Positions 1 to 8,926 of a stretch of 64,000 nt of DNA are shown here, piece after piece. Where the stretch lies: positions 558,001 to 622,000 of the forward strand of contig NZ_AP024086.1 of NCBI RefSeq assembly GCF_019703855.1. The letters are read 5' to 3'. The DNA is from Desulfomarina profundi (GTDB lineage: Bacteria > Desulfobacterota > Desulfobulbia > Desulfobulbales > Desulfocapsaceae). The position numbers and the translations under genes were made by a program. Under the pieces are notes generated by a model. The model searched no databases, had not been told where the DNA came from, and worked only from the letters and a program-made list of their open reading frames with translations. Positions within the stretch are counted from its first letter, which is position 1; every line of letters starts with the position of its first letter.

Positions 1-236
1 CACTGAAGCTGGCCTTTACCGCCCTTGAAATCGGTGGAGTTTCCCCGGCTGTCCTGAATGCGGCGAACGAGGTGGCAGTGGAAGCTTTTCTTCAGTCCAG
101 GATATCTTTTCCTGAAATTACAGAGACAGTTGCGCGAACAATGGATATTGTTCAGGAAGGCAGTGAAGACAGCCTGGAGGATATTCTTCGGGCAGATTTT
201 CTCGCCCGCAGGGAAGCAGCCCGGTTTATACAGTAA
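1..236 (+). CDS. dxr: 1-deoxy-D-xylulose 5-phosphate reductoisomerase, C-terminal end (partial)
   Basis: The first codon in frame starts at base 3 and the frame ends at TAA 234-236. The roughly 77 residues visible form the Dxr C-terminal domain and include the family-typical stretch VLNAANEVAVEAFL. Dxr converts DXP to MEP in the cytosolic non-mevalonate isoprenoid pathway; the N-terminal NADPH-binding and catalytic parts lie upstream of the window. It is followed by rseP, tsaB and ispG. IspG acts later in the same pathway, so this is a mixed MEP/envelope housekeeping cluster. Confidence 0.9.
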   Translation, partial: LKLAFTALEIGGVSPAVLNAANEVAVEAFLQSRISFPEITETVARTMDIVQEGSEDSLEDILRADFLARREAARFIQ

Positions 237-300
237 AAAACAACGCTGTTGTCCCACGTATTCCGTGTGTTCTTCAGAACCGTAGTAAAACTATAAGTGA

Positions 301-1390
301 GTGGTTATTTCAGTTATGAATACTTTTTTTTCCTTTATTCTTGTTCTTGGTCTGCTGATCTTTGTCCATGAACTGGGGCATTTTCTTTTTGCCAAGCTGT
401 TTCGGGTTCGCGTGTTGAAATTTTCCCTTGGATTTGGTCCCAGGCTCGTTGGGAAAACCATTGGTGAAACGGAATATGTTATATCCGCCTTTCCCTTGGG
501 GGATTTGTAAAAATGTTTGGTGAAAATCCCGACGAACAGGAGATTGATGAAGAAGAGAAAAGCCGCTCTTTTGCCCATAAAAAGGTATGGCAGCGATTCC
601 TGATTGTTTTGGCCGGGCCGCTTTTTAATTTTCTTTTTTCAATATTTCTTTTTTTCATGGTTTTTGCCCTTGTCGGGTTGCCGACTTCAGTGGATACTAC
701 ACGTATCGGCAAAGTTACAGCGGGGAGCCCTGCCGAAAAAGCCGGGGTGTTGGCAGGTGATATTATTCGTGAAATAAATGGTCACCGCGCGGGCAGCTGG
801 ATGGATGTGCTTACTGGTGTGAAATCCAGTGAAGGCAGGGAAGTCGAAGTCAAGCTGGAGAGGGGGGGAGAATGGTTGTTTTAACAATTGTTCCCAGGAT
901 CGACAGCGTGAAGGACATGTTCGGCGAGGAGGTTGAAAAACGGTTTATGATCGGAATCGTCAAGGCCGATGAACTGACCTATGAAAAGGTGGGGGTGTGG
1001 GAGGCAGTTAAAAGCAGTTTTGCCCAAACATGGATGTATATTTCTCTGACTGTTATGGGTTTTGTAAAAATATTTCAGCGGGTCATACCTGCATCTGAGC
1101 TGGGGGGACCAATCCTTATTGCTCAGATCGCCGGGGAGCAGATGAAGGCAGGCTGGTTGAACCTTGTGTACTTTATGGGACTTCTCAGTGTCAATCTCGG
1201 CTTTCTGAACCTTCTACCGATCCCCGTGCTTGATGGTGGTCATCTGGTGTTTCTCTCCTACGAGGGAATTATGAAGAAACCGCTCAATGAAAAAGCACAG
1301 ATATTCGCCCAGCAGGTGGGAATTGGTATCCTGGGGACATTGATGATTTTCGTGTTTTATAATGATATTGCCAGATTGTTCAGCAGGTAG
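301..1390 (+). CDS. rseP: RseP-family site-2 zinc metalloprotease (two frameshifts in this sequence)
   Basis: This is an integral-membrane intramembrane protease (M50) that cleaves anti-sigma factors in regulated proteolysis. The N-terminal segment carries the zinc motif HELGH within a membrane helix. A PDZ domain follows in the middle, and the C-terminal part has the second motif [10 protein letters not shown]. Three frames carry one protein. The first break is at the G run 498-502, where six G would give [10 protein letters not shown]. The second is at the G run 862-868, where eight G would give ERGGRMVVL. Adding one G at each site restores a normal-length protein. The start may be GTG 301 or ATG 316, and neither has a strong ribosome site. 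It lies between dxr and tsaB, as in many Proteobacteria-like genomes. Confidence 0.88.
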
Positions 1391-1413
1391 TTCCCTGGCC
1401 ATGGAGTGATCTC

Positions 1414-2151
1414 TTGATCCTATCTATTGATACATCTACGGTCTGTACCGCTGTTGCACTTACCGAAGGAACGAGGAGTGCGGGCAGGGTTGTGGGTTCC
1501 CTGCGTTTTACTGGGAGAACGACTCATTCCAGACGGCTGCTTCCTCTGATTGATCGTCTTATGAAGGAAACAGACATAACCTGGGCCGATATCAGGGCGC
1601 TCTGTGTGAGTCTCGGACCTGGCAGTTTTACAGGACTGCGAATTGGCATGGCTACGGCCAAAGGGTTGGCATTGGCGGCTGACAAGCCGATGATAGGCGT
1701 TTCCACCCTGGAAGGGTTGGCCTCTGGATGTGCTCCGGCCCCTTTTATCTGTGCCGTCATGGATGCCAGGAAAAAAGAGGTCTATGCAGCGCTGTATCGT
1801 ACCGACAGCAGCGGTTTGACAGTTGCAGAAGGTGCTCCTGTGGTAGTTACTCCCGGGGTGCTATGTGATTATTTTCAGGAACCCGTTGTTTTGGTTGGAG
1901 ATGCACTGGGAATTTATGGTGAAATCTGGAAATCGAACTGCGGCGACATGGTCACATTCGCATCGGCCAGTCTTAATATTCCCATGGCTGAATCCCTTGG
2001 GTTTCTGGCTGGAGAAAAACTGAACGCAGGTGAAATCCTGAACAGCGGGGAGGCAACTCCCATGTATGTGCGTGCGTCTGATGCCGAACTGAACTTGATA
2101 AAAAAGAAACAGATGCTGCCACCATCACCTTCTTATAAAAAAAGTAAGTGA
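1414..2151 (+). CDS. tsaB: tRNA threonylcarbamoyladenosine biosynthesis protein TsaB
   Basis: A 245-residue ASKHA-fold protein that partners TsaD in making t6A at position 37 of ANN-decoding tRNAs. The N-terminus MILSIDTSTVCTAVAL and the segment VSLGPGSFTGLRIGMATAKG are the hallmark TsaB motifs. The TTG start at 1414 is supported by a GGAG about eight bases upstream and by the motif beginning at residue 2. The gene begins 23 bases after rseP and is probably co-transcribed. Its TGA stop (2149-2151) lies inside the left arm of a long hairpin repeat (2144-2251), so the last few codons may derive from that element. Confidence 0.9.
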   Translation: MILSIDTSTVCTAVALTEGTRSAGRVVGSLRFTGRTTHSRRLLPLIDRLMKETDITWADIRALCVSLGPGSFTGLRIGMATAKGLALAADKPMIGVSTLEGLASGCAPAPFICAVMDARKKEVYAALYRTDSSGLTVAEGAPVVVTPGVLCDYFQEPVVLVGDALGIYGEIWKSNCGDMVTFASASLNIPMAESLGFLAGEKLNAGEILNSGEATPMYVRASDAELNLIKKKQMLPPSPSYKKSK

Positions 2152-2251
2152 TCAGGGGCACCGCATATTCGCACGGTCGCGACTGCTCGCATAGAGGGGC
2201 TATAGCGGGCAGTCACGCCTGCACGAATCTACGGCACCCCTGATCACTTAC
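2144..2251. repeat. Long imperfect palindrome overlapping the tsaB stop codon
   Basis: The ends are GTAAGTGATCAGGGG (2144-2158) and its reverse complement at the right end (2237-2251). The pairing continues imperfectly inward (CACCG against CGGCA, then GACTGC against GCAGTC), so about 108 bases can fold into one hairpin around a central loop near 2195-2200. It has the shape of a REP- or MITE-like element, or a strong transcript 3-prime end. There is no T-run after it. Confidence 0.6.
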
Positions 2252-2277
2252 AAGATTAATGTAGATGAAAACACAAA

Positions 2278-2302
2278 GTTACAAAACCTGTGACCAGTTA
2301 TA
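2278..2302. repeat. Short dispersed repeat, copy A (CCTGTGACCAGTTA type)
   Basis: The sequence around ACCTGTGACCAGTTA matches 61268-61290 at 21 of 23 positions and is related to 63937-63960. All three lie between genes. The function is unknown. Confidence 0.5.
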
Positions 2303-2336
2303 AAAAAAGGGCAGACGGGAAAGGAAACAGTAAATT

Positions 2337-3413
2337 ATGATCCTGCGGAGAAGAACCAGGAAAATCCGGCTCGGTAATGTGGAGATCGGTGGGGACAGTC
2401 CCATTTCCGTTCAGTCGATGACCAATACCGATACAGGCGATGTTGCAGCAACTGTGGCCCAGATACACAGGTTGGAAGCGGCCGGTTGCGAGATTATCAG
2501 GGTGGCTGTTCCAGATCTGGAAGCAGCGGCAGCAATTCGTACAATACGTGACAGTATCTCTATCCCATTGATTGCGGATATTCACTTTGACTGGAGACTG
2601 GCGGTTGCTTCCATGGAAAATGGTGCGCATGGTATTCGGATTAATCCGGGAAATCTTGGTGGTGAAGAAAAGGTTGAGTTGGTGGTCACCGCCGCCCGCA
2701 GACATCAGATCCCCGTCCGGGTTGGTGTCAACAGTGGGTCAATCTCCAGGGAATTGTTGAAACAATATGGTTATCCGACTCCTGAAAACAGTGATGCGCT
2801 GATTGAAAGTGCCCTGCAGAATGTCAGGTTACTGGAAAAATATGGATTGTACGATATCAAGATTTCAATAAAATCGGCGGACGTCCTCACTACCATAAAC
2901 GGATATACAAACCTTTCGGCTGTAACGGACTACCCTCTCCATCTGGGGGTGACGGAGGCAGGCGGACTCATAGCTGGTACTGTCAAATCATCTGTTGCCC
3001 TGGGAAATCTCCTCAGTAAAGGGATAGGAGATACCTTTCGTATTTCTCTCACAAGAGATCCCGTTGAAGAGGTTCGGGTTGGTTTTGAGCTGCTGCGCTC
3101 CCTGAAAATTCGTGAGCGGGGACCGGAGCTGATTTCCTGTCCCACCTGTGGCCGCACCCGGATTGATCTGTTTAGTCTTGCAGAAAAAGTGGAGCGATAT
3201 GTCCAGACCATGGAAAAACCGCTCAAAGTTGCTGTAATGGGATGTGTGGTCAATGGTCCCGGAGAGGCCCGTGAAGCGGATATAGGGGTTGCCGGTGGAA
3301 ATGGTGTTGGTATTATTTTTAAAAAAGGTAAAATCTGGAAGAAAGTAGCTGAAGAGGATTTGCTCGATGTCTTTATGAAAGAACTGGCTGAGATGGAGAT
3401 TGAGCACAGGTAG
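2337..3413 (+). CDS. ispG: 4-hydroxy-3-methylbut-2-en-1-yl diphosphate synthase (flavodoxin/ferredoxin)
   Basis: A 358-residue [4Fe-4S] enzyme of the MEP pathway that converts MEcPP to HMBPP. The TIM-barrel N-terminus carries RRRTRKIRLGNVEIGG and SVQSMTNTDT. The C-terminal cluster domain shows CPTCGRT and GCVVNGPGEA, which provide the three cluster cysteines. The ATG at 2337 is preceded by AAGGAAA. The length is that of the short bacterial form without the plant/chlamydial insert. It sits two genes after dxr, so two MEP steps cluster here. Confidence 0.95.
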   Translation: MILRRRTRKIRLGNVEIGGDSPISVQSMTNTDTGDVAATVAQIHRLEAAGCEIIRVAVPDLEAAAAIRTIRDSISIPLIADIHFDWRLAVASMENGAHGIRINPGNLGGEEKVELVVTAARRHQIPVRVGVNSGSISRELLKQYGYPTPENSDALIESALQNVRLLEKYGLYDIKISIKSADVLTTINGYTNLSAVTDYPLHLGVTEAGGLIAGTVKSSVALGNLLSKGIGDTFRISLTRDPVEEVRVGFELLRSLKIRERGPELISCPTCGRTRIDLFSLAEKVERYVQTMEKPLKVAVMGCVVNGPGEAREADIGVAGGNGVGIIFKKGKIWKKVAEEDLLDVFMKELAEMEIEHR

Positions 3414-3543
3414 AAACGTGATGAAAAGGCAATTTTTCAAGGTAGCCCGGAGTCTAAGCTTACCTGAACTGGAATAAAGATCTCATTTCCGGTCAGGCAC
3501 TGGTCAGTAAGGTCGGGCAGTAGGTTCAGCTTAAAAAAAAAAT

Positions 3544-3582
3544 GAAAATCCTACTGCGGTAAAACATTGTCGCAGGATTTTC
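3544..3582 (+). other. Hairpin in the proS leader
   Basis: GAAAATC (3544-3550) pairs with GATTTTC (3576-3582), and CTGCG pairs with CGCAG inside it, leaving a loop of about 12 bases. It lies 30 bases before the proS start, in the 198-base gap after ispG. There is no T-run, so it is not an obvious terminator. Its role is unknown; a leader structure is possible. Confidence 0.4.
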
Positions 3583-3611
3583 AGATAAACCGTATGGGAC
3601 AGGATTAAGAT

Positions 3612-5333
3612 ATGCGTTATTCTCAGGCATTACTGCCAACTCTCAAGGAGACTCCCGCAGAAGCGGAAGTTGTAAGTCACAGGTTGATGCTTCGTGCAGG
3701 ATTTATGCGGAAATTGACATCAGGGGTCTATTCTTATCTCCCTTATGGTCTGGCTGCAATCCGCAAGGTTGAAAATATTGTCCGGGAAGAGATGAACAGG
3801 GCTGGAGCGCAGGAGTTGCTGATGCCGATGGTACAACCCGCTGACCTCTGGAGAGAAACGGGAAGATATGAAAAATATGGGCCGGAGCTGCTGCGTTTTC
3901 ATGACCGCCATGACCGGGAATCGTGCCTCGGGCCAACCCATGAGGAAGTTATCACTGATATTATCAGAAAAGAACTGCATTCCTATCGGGATCTGCCCAT
4001 TAACCTTTATCAGATTCAGACAAAGTTCAGAGATGAGATTCGACCCCGGTTTGGTCTGATGCGGGGACGCGAGTTTGTCATGAAGGATGCCTATTCTTTC
4101 GATGTCAGTGACAGGGATGCGGAAATCAGCTACCTGAAAATGTTTGAAGCGTACAAACGGATTTTTACCCGCTGCGGCCTCGAATTCCGTGCGGTACAGG
4201 CGGATTCAGGTGCCATTGGTGGGAATTTCTCGCATGAATTCATGGTGTTGGCCAGTACCGGTGAGGACACCATTGTTATCTGTCAGGACTGTGAGTATGC
4301 CGCCAATATGGAAAAAGCTGCCGTTATTCTGGAGGATGAAAAGATCACGGAAGTCCCTGCCGAGCTGGAAAAAATTGAAACAGTCGGCAAGCGAAAAGTT
4401 GCTGCGGTCTGTGACTTTTTGCAGATAGAACCCAACCAGTTGGTTAAAACTCTTGTATTTCTCGCCGATGGAGAACCGATTGCAGTCCTGGTCAGGGGTG
4501 ACAGGGAAGTGGAAGAGGTGAAGTTGAAGAATCTCCTCGGGGTTGCTGAAGTGAAAATGGCTGATGACAGACAGGTTTTTGAAGCCACGGGTGTCCCGAC
4601 CGGTTATCTCGGTCCCGTGGGTTTGTCTCTGAGAATTGTCGCAGACCAGGAAGTGGCGGCCATGGTCAATTTTTATGTGGGCGGGAATGAAAAAAACTAC
4701 CACATGAGAAATGTGAATCCAGGCAGGGATTTTCAGGTAGAAAATGTGGCGGATCTCAGGCAGATTACCACCAGTGATCCCTGTCCTGAATGCGGGGGCA
4801 GGCTTGAACTGACAGAGGGTATTGAGGTGGGGCATATCTTTAAACTTGGAACAGGTTATTCCGAGTCAATGCAGGCCACCTTCCAGGATAGTGATGGTGT
4901 GGAAAAACCATTTGTAATGGGTTGTTACGGGGTTGGAGTCAGCAGGGTCGTAGCCGCGGCTATTGAACAAAACCATGATGAGAACGGTATTATATTTCCT
5001 GTTCCTCTTGCTCCGTATCAGGTCATTGTTCTGAATCTCGGTCTGAAGGACGAAGCGATAAGCGGGATGGCGGAAAAACTCTACAGGGAACTGCAGGAAA
5101 AGGGAGTGGAAGTCATTCTGGATGACAGGGACGAACGCCCCGGTGCCAAATTCAAGGATGCTGATCTGCTCGGGATTCCTTTCCGTGTCACAGTGGGAAA
5201 GAGTTTTGTTGGCAAGGGACTGGTGGAGGTTCGGGAGCGTCGTACCGGTGAGGTGGAGGAACTTCGGCCGGAAGATGTCGTTGAAAAGCTCTGTACAAGG
5301 ATCAGTGCGGAGTTGAAAACGGATTATTCATAA
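3612..5333 (+). CDS. proS: Prolyl-tRNA synthetase, bacterial type
   Basis: A 573-residue class II synthetase that charges tRNA-Pro. Motif 1 lies around [21 protein letters not shown]. Motif 2 lies around [25 protein letters not shown]. The INS editing domain for mis-charged Ala-tRNA spans about residues 230-390. Motif 3 is around [13 protein letters not shown], and the C-terminal anticodon-binding domain follows ([21 protein letters not shown]). The length and order match ProS type 1 of bacteria. The start ATG at 3612 follows AGGATTAAG. Confidence 0.97.
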   Translation: MRYSQALLPTLKETPAEAEVVSHRLMLRAGFMRKLTSGVYSYLPYGLAAIRKVENIVREEMNRAGAQELLMPMVQPADLWRETGRYEKYGPELLRFHDRHDRESCLGPTHEEVITDIIRKELHSYRDLPINLYQIQTKFRDEIRPRFGLMRGREFVMKDAYSFDVSDRDAEISYLKMFEAYKRIFTRCGLEFRAVQADSGAIGGNFSHEFMVLASTGEDTIVICQDCEYAANMEKAAVILEDEKITEVPAELEKIETVGKRKVAAVCDFLQIEPNQLVKTLVFLADGEPIAVLVRGDREVEEVKLKNLLGVAEVKMADDRQVFEATGVPTGYLGPVGLSLRIVADQEVAAMVNFYVGGNEKNYHMRNVNPGRDFQVENVADLRQITTSDPCPECGGRLELTEGIEVGHIFKLGTGYSESMQATFQDSDGVEKPFVMGCYGVGVSRVVAAAIEQNHDENGIIFPVPLAPYQVIVLNLGLKDEAISGMAEKLYRELQEKGVEVILDDRDERPGAKFKDADLLGIPFRVTVGKSFVGKGLVEVRERRTGEVEELRPEDVVEKLCTRISAELKTDYS

Positions 5334-5339
5334 TCAGGA

Positions 5340-5375
5340 TATTCCATGAACAGCATGGAATAAATTTCCTCTTTT
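5340..5375 (+). terminator. Possible terminator between proS and rel
   Basis: A perfect 9-bp stem, TATTCCATG / CATGGAATA, with loop AACAG (5340-5362) is followed after nine bases by TTTTTT. The offset of the T-run makes it a weak intrinsic terminator. Confidence 0.4.
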
Positions 5376-5407
5376 TTAAAAGCCGCTGAGATACAGATTA
5401 TCTGACA

Positions 5408-7594
5408 ATGTCACAACAATCACCAACAGTTCATCCCCAGGGATTAAAGGTTCTGGCTGCCAGTTACCTGCACGGTGTCGATCTGACTCCCATTGACGAT
5501 GCATGGGAAATTATCAATAAAATTCACCGGGGAAAACACCATTTTTCGGGGGAAACATACCTCTTTCATGTCCTTGAAGTGGCTTCGACCCTGGCCTCCA
5601 TGCACCTTGATCTGCATACGATTCTTGCCGGTATGCTCCATGGTGTCCTGAAGGAAGGGGTAACTGTTGCCGAGCTTGAAAAGAAATTCGGTCACGATGT
5701 TGCATCCATAGTTGAAGGATCAACCCGGATAACCAAGGTTCGTTATAACAGCAGGATTGCTAACCAGGCTGAGAATATCAGGAAAATGCTGTTGGCAATT
5801 GCCAAGGATATCCGCGTTCTCCTGGTGAAACTGGTTGACCGTCTGGTTGATATGTTTCTCCTGGATATGGTTGACAGGGAGCAGCAGCTTGAAATTGCCC
5901 GGGAAACCATGGATCTATATGCCCCTCTGGCCAGTAGATTGGGAATTGACTGGCTCAAACGGGAACTGGAGGATCACGCTTTTAAATTTCTTTATCCCGA
6001 AGAATATTATGAGCTGTCCACCAAGTTGGAAAGCTCTCTGGATGAACGGCAGCGATATGTTGATGAGGTTATACGAATCCTCAAGGAAAAACTGCGGGAA
6101 AGTAATATCAGACCAGCACGAATTATCGGGCGACCAAAGCATCTGTATTCAATTTATAAAAAACTGGTTGTCCAGAATATTACGCTTGATCGGGTGTATG
6201 ATAAAGTTGCCTTCAGGATTATCACCCATACCGTGAAGGAATGCTATGAAGCACTGGGTGTTGTGCATGCCAACTGGGCACCGGTTCCCGGGCGGATAAA
6301 GGATTTTATATCTGTTCCCAAGGCCAATAACTACCAGTCAATGCACACTACCGTCAAAGGACCCCGTGATCATTTTATTGAGATCCAGATCCGAACGGAA
6401 GAAATGGACAGGGTGGCCCAGGAAGGTGTTGCCGCTCACTGGGCATATAAAGAGGGTCAGAAAATTTCACCGAGGGATGCAAAGCTGTTTCGTGAACTGA
6501 AAAAACTGGTTTCTTCGTTGCAGGATGTTGAAGATCCCCGTGAGTTTCTTGACAGTGTCAAAGGTGAATTATACGACCCTGATGTCTATGCCCTGACGCC
6601 GACTGGCGAAGTGAAGGAATTTCCCCTGGGGAGTTGTCCCATTGATTTTGCCTATTCAATTCATACGGAGGTTGGAGACCATTGTGCGGGTGCCAAGGTG
6701 AATGGCCGCCAGGTTCCCCTGAAGTACAATCTGCAGAGTGGAGATATTGTAGAAATAATAACTTCGCCAAGCCAGGTTCCCCGGCGTGGATGGCTCGATC
6801 TCGTAAAAACGAGCAGGGCCAGGTCCAGAATACGTTCGTGGCTCAGAAAAGAGGAAAAGGAAAAGGCCCTGAAACTGGGGAGAGAGATTTGTGAGAGGGA
6901 GGTTAAAAAGCACGATACCACCCTGAAAAAGATGATAAAAAGCGGGCATATCAAGTTGCTTTTAAAAGAACTGCGCTGTAACTCCCTGGATGATATGCTG
7001 GTCAAAGTGGGCAGTGGTTCCATTACGGTGCAGAATCTGGTCAAGGCACTTCTCCCTCCAGAGCTTCGCCGTGAACCGGAACCGACTGCAACAGAGCTGT
7101 CACCTGAGGAACTGGCGACCCTTCTTGTCAGTCAACCTGCGGGTCAGAGCAAAGATGAAAAATCGGGTGTCCGTATTGACGGTGTAGATGGCATGCTTGT
7201 AAAAATCAGCCAATGCTGTCAACCGGTTCCCGGTGATCTTATTGTAGGTTTTATTACAATGGGCCGGGGGGTTTCCGTTCACAGGGCAGACTGTGTGAAC
7301 CTGCTGAAGTCTGACCCGAAGCGTTGGCTGGATGTGTCCTGGACAGGTATTGCGGAAAAGCAGTTCAAGGTTGATATACATGTTACGGCGGAGAATAAGC
7401 GTGGAATCTTTGCGGAAATCAGTGCTGCCATAAGCCACGACGATGTGAATATCGTGAATATGTCTGCCCATACTACACCGGCGGATCTGGCAGAGGCAAA
7501 AATTTCCCTGGAGGTGAAAAACCTGGAACACCTCAATGTTCTTCTGCAGCATCTCAGGCAACTGTCCTCCGTTATTTCAGTCCGACGGCTGTAG
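5408..7594 (+). CDS. relA: RelA/SpoT-family ppGpp synthetase with degenerate hydrolase site
   Basis: A 728-residue long RSH protein that makes (p)ppGpp for the stringent response. The domain order is a HD-type hydrolase fold (about 25-190), synthetase (about 230-350), TGS (about 395-455), a helical/zinc-finger region with QCCQPVPGD (about 610) and a C-terminal ACT domain. The synthetase is intact by eye: GRPKHLYSIYKK, PKANNYQSMHTTV and EIQIRT are present. The hydrolase HD is HG at residues 78-79, the downstream ED is KE at 82-83, and the later HN-type motif reads DRLVDM. Ppgpp hydrolysis is therefore unlikely. The name relA describes that activity pattern rather than orthology to the E. coli gene. 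Confidence 0.9.
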   Translation: MSQQSPTVHPQGLKVLAASYLHGVDLTPIDDAWEIINKIHRGKHHFSGETYLFHVLEVASTLASMHLDLHTILAGMLHGVLKEGVTVAELEKKFGHDVASIVEGSTRITKVRYNSRIANQAENIRKMLLAIAKDIRVLLVKLVDRLVDMFLLDMVDREQQLEIARETMDLYAPLASRLGIDWLKRELEDHAFKFLYPEEYYELSTKLESSLDERQRYVDEVIRILKEKLRESNIRPARIIGRPKHLYSIYKKLVVQNITLDRVYDKVAFRIITHTVKECYEALGVVHANWAPVPGRIKDFISVPKANNYQSMHTTVKGPRDHFIEIQIRTEEMDRVAQEGVAAHWAYKEGQKISPRDAKLFRELKKLVSSLQDVEDPREFLDSVKGELYDPDVYALTPTGEVKEFPLGSCPIDFAYSIHTEVGDHCAGAKVNGRQVPLKYNLQSGDIVEIITSPSQVPRRGWLDLVKTSRARSRIRSWLRKEEKEKALKLGREICEREVKKHDTTLKKMIKSGHIKLLLKELRCNSLDDMLVKVGSGSITVQNLVKALLPPELRREPEPTATELSPEELATLLVSQPAGQSKDEKSGVRIDGVDGMLVKISQCCQPVPGDLIVGFITMGRGVSVHRADCVNLLKSDPKRWLDVSWTGIAEKQFKVDIHVTAENKRGIFAEISAAISHDDVNIVNMSAHTTPADLAEAKISLEVKNLEHLNVLLQHLRQLSSVISVRRL

Positions 7595-7633
7595 TACGTC
7601 AGCTGTCTGGTCATTTCTGTTTCGGATAAGAAT

Positions 7634-8083
7634 ATGGTTGTCTGTCAGGTTTGTGGTAATGATATCCCCGGTTCCTCGATAACCTGCAGATTTTGTGGTG
7701 CCAGGCAGACCGGTGATGGTTCTGGCATGGGCAGGGAGTTTGTTCATAAAACGGTAAATCTCGAAAAGGGTCGTCCTCTTCTGGAAGTGGCTTTGCGCAG
7801 GATGGAAGGTGCCATTGAGGAGGCCGTTAAGAATAATGTTAACATCGTCACTTTCATCCATGGCTATGGTTCCAGTGGGCGGGGTGGAGTGATTCGTTCT
7901 GAATGTCGAAAGAGTCTTGCTTTTTATAAGGAAAAAGGGCTGATACGGGATGTCATTGCGGGGGAGGATTTTACCAGGAAATCCGGGCCTGTCAAATTTC
8001 TTCTGCACCGGTATCCCCAGATGGCAGGTAACAGAAATCTGAATCGGAAAAATCGCGGGATTACACTTGTAGTGATATCCTGA
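7634..8083 (+). CDS. Smr-domain-like protein with N-terminal zinc ribbon
   Basis: 149 residues. The N-terminus has two CxxC pairs (CQVCG and CRFCG), a zinc ribbon. The remainder resembles the Smr (small MutS-related) domain: an amphipathic helix (LLEVALRRMEGAIEEA), then VTFIHGYGSSGRGGVIR in the position of the family IHGkGtG motif, and a closing beta strand GITLVVIS. Smr domains are nucleic-acid endonucleases or binders; the actual role here is not known. It follows relA by 39 bases on the same strand. Confidence 0.6.
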   Translation: MVVCQVCGNDIPGSSITCRFCGARQTGDGSGMGREFVHKTVNLEKGRPLLEVALRRMEGAIEEAVKNNVNIVTFIHGYGSSGRGGVIRSECRKSLAFYKEKGLIRDVIAGEDFTRKSGPVKFLLHRYPQMAGNRNLNRKNRGITLVVIS

Positions 8084-8124
8084 AAACTGATCGTTTCATA
8101 CGATCTTTACATGAGGAAAAATTG

Positions 8125-8835
8125 ATGAAAAAGAAAGTGGTTTCAATGCTGTTGGGGGTATGTCTGGTGGTTCCGGTGGTTTCATTTGGTGCAGGACAGG
8201 CCGAGAAAAAGATGAAATCCCTGAGTTTTAAGGAACAGCTCAGTTACAGCATGGGATTTGAGGTTGGTAATTATTTCAAAGGAGCTGGAGACGACATCCG
8301 GAAGGATCTTCTGCTCAAAGGCATAACTGATGCCTATGATGGAACAAAACCGCTTCTTACCCGGGAGGAGATGGTGGCAGTGCAGAAGAAATTTGCCAAG
8401 GAAATGGAAGGGCGGCAAAAAGAGAAACTCGCCGCTATGTTGGAAAAAAATAAGAAAGAAGGTGCTGCCTACCTGGAGAAAAACAGCAGCAAAGAAGGTG
8501 TGACCGTCACAAAAAGCGGTTTGCAGTATGAGGTACTGACCCAGGGGAAAGGAAAAAAACCGAAGGCGGGAGACAGGGTCAAGGTTGACTATGTTGGCAA
8601 ACTTATCAACGGTCGGGAATTTGACAATTCAAAAAAGCGTGGGGAGCCGGTGGTTTTCGAGGTCGGTCAGGTAATTAAAGGCTGGAGTGAAGCCTTGCAG
8701 CTTATGAATGTTGGTTCAAAATACCGTCTGGTTATTCCATCGGAATTGGCCTATGGGGAGAGAGGCGTTGCTCCTTTGATTCAGCCTAATTCCGTTCTTG
8801 TTTTTGAAGTTGAGCTTCTGGGAATCGAAAAATAA
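8125..8835 (+). CDS. FKBP-type peptidyl-prolyl isomerase, exported
   Basis: 236 residues. A signal peptide covers about residues 1-25 (KKKVVSMLLGVCLVVPVVSFGA). An N-terminal helical dimerisation domain of the FkpA/Mip type follows (LSYSMGFEVGNYFK to about 125). The C-terminal FKBP domain has GDRVKVDYVGKLINGREFDNS, VIKGWSEALQLM and IPSELAYGERG. It should act as a periplasmic or outer-membrane folding catalyst. The ATG at 8125 is chosen over TTG 8122 because GAGGAAAA lies at the right distance. The gene converges with lptG. Confidence 0.93.
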   Translation: MKKKVVSMLLGVCLVVPVVSFGAGQAEKKMKSLSFKEQLSYSMGFEVGNYFKGAGDDIRKDLLLKGITDAYDGTKPLLTREEMVAVQKKFAKEMEGRQKEKLAAMLEKNKKEGAAYLEKNSSKEGVTVTKSGLQYEVLTQGKGKKPKAGDRVKVDYVGKLINGREFDNSKKRGEPVVFEVGQVIKGWSEALQLMNVGSKYRLVIPSELAYGERGVAPLIQPNSVLVFEVELLGIEK

Positions 8836-8855
8836 CAGATAAGTAAAAGATCATT

Positions 8856-8886
8856 CCCCCGGTTCACTTTAAGTGAGGGCCGGGGG
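8856..8886. terminator. GC-rich hairpin between convergent FKBP gene and lptG
   Basis: CCCCCGG (8856-8862) pairs with CCGGGGG (8880-8886), and TCACTT/AAGTGA continue the stem. It lies between converging genes and may end transcripts from one or both sides. No clean T-run follows on either strand. Confidence 0.5.
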
Positions 8887-8926
8887 CATTTGGCTGGATT
8901 TACTCAATGTTTATGAGAAATGCGGG

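Noticed and set aside
498-868. Programmed frameshifting or phase variation in rseP
   Set aside because: Two losses in one essential gene, and the same kind of loss in six unrelated genes, fit sequence error better.
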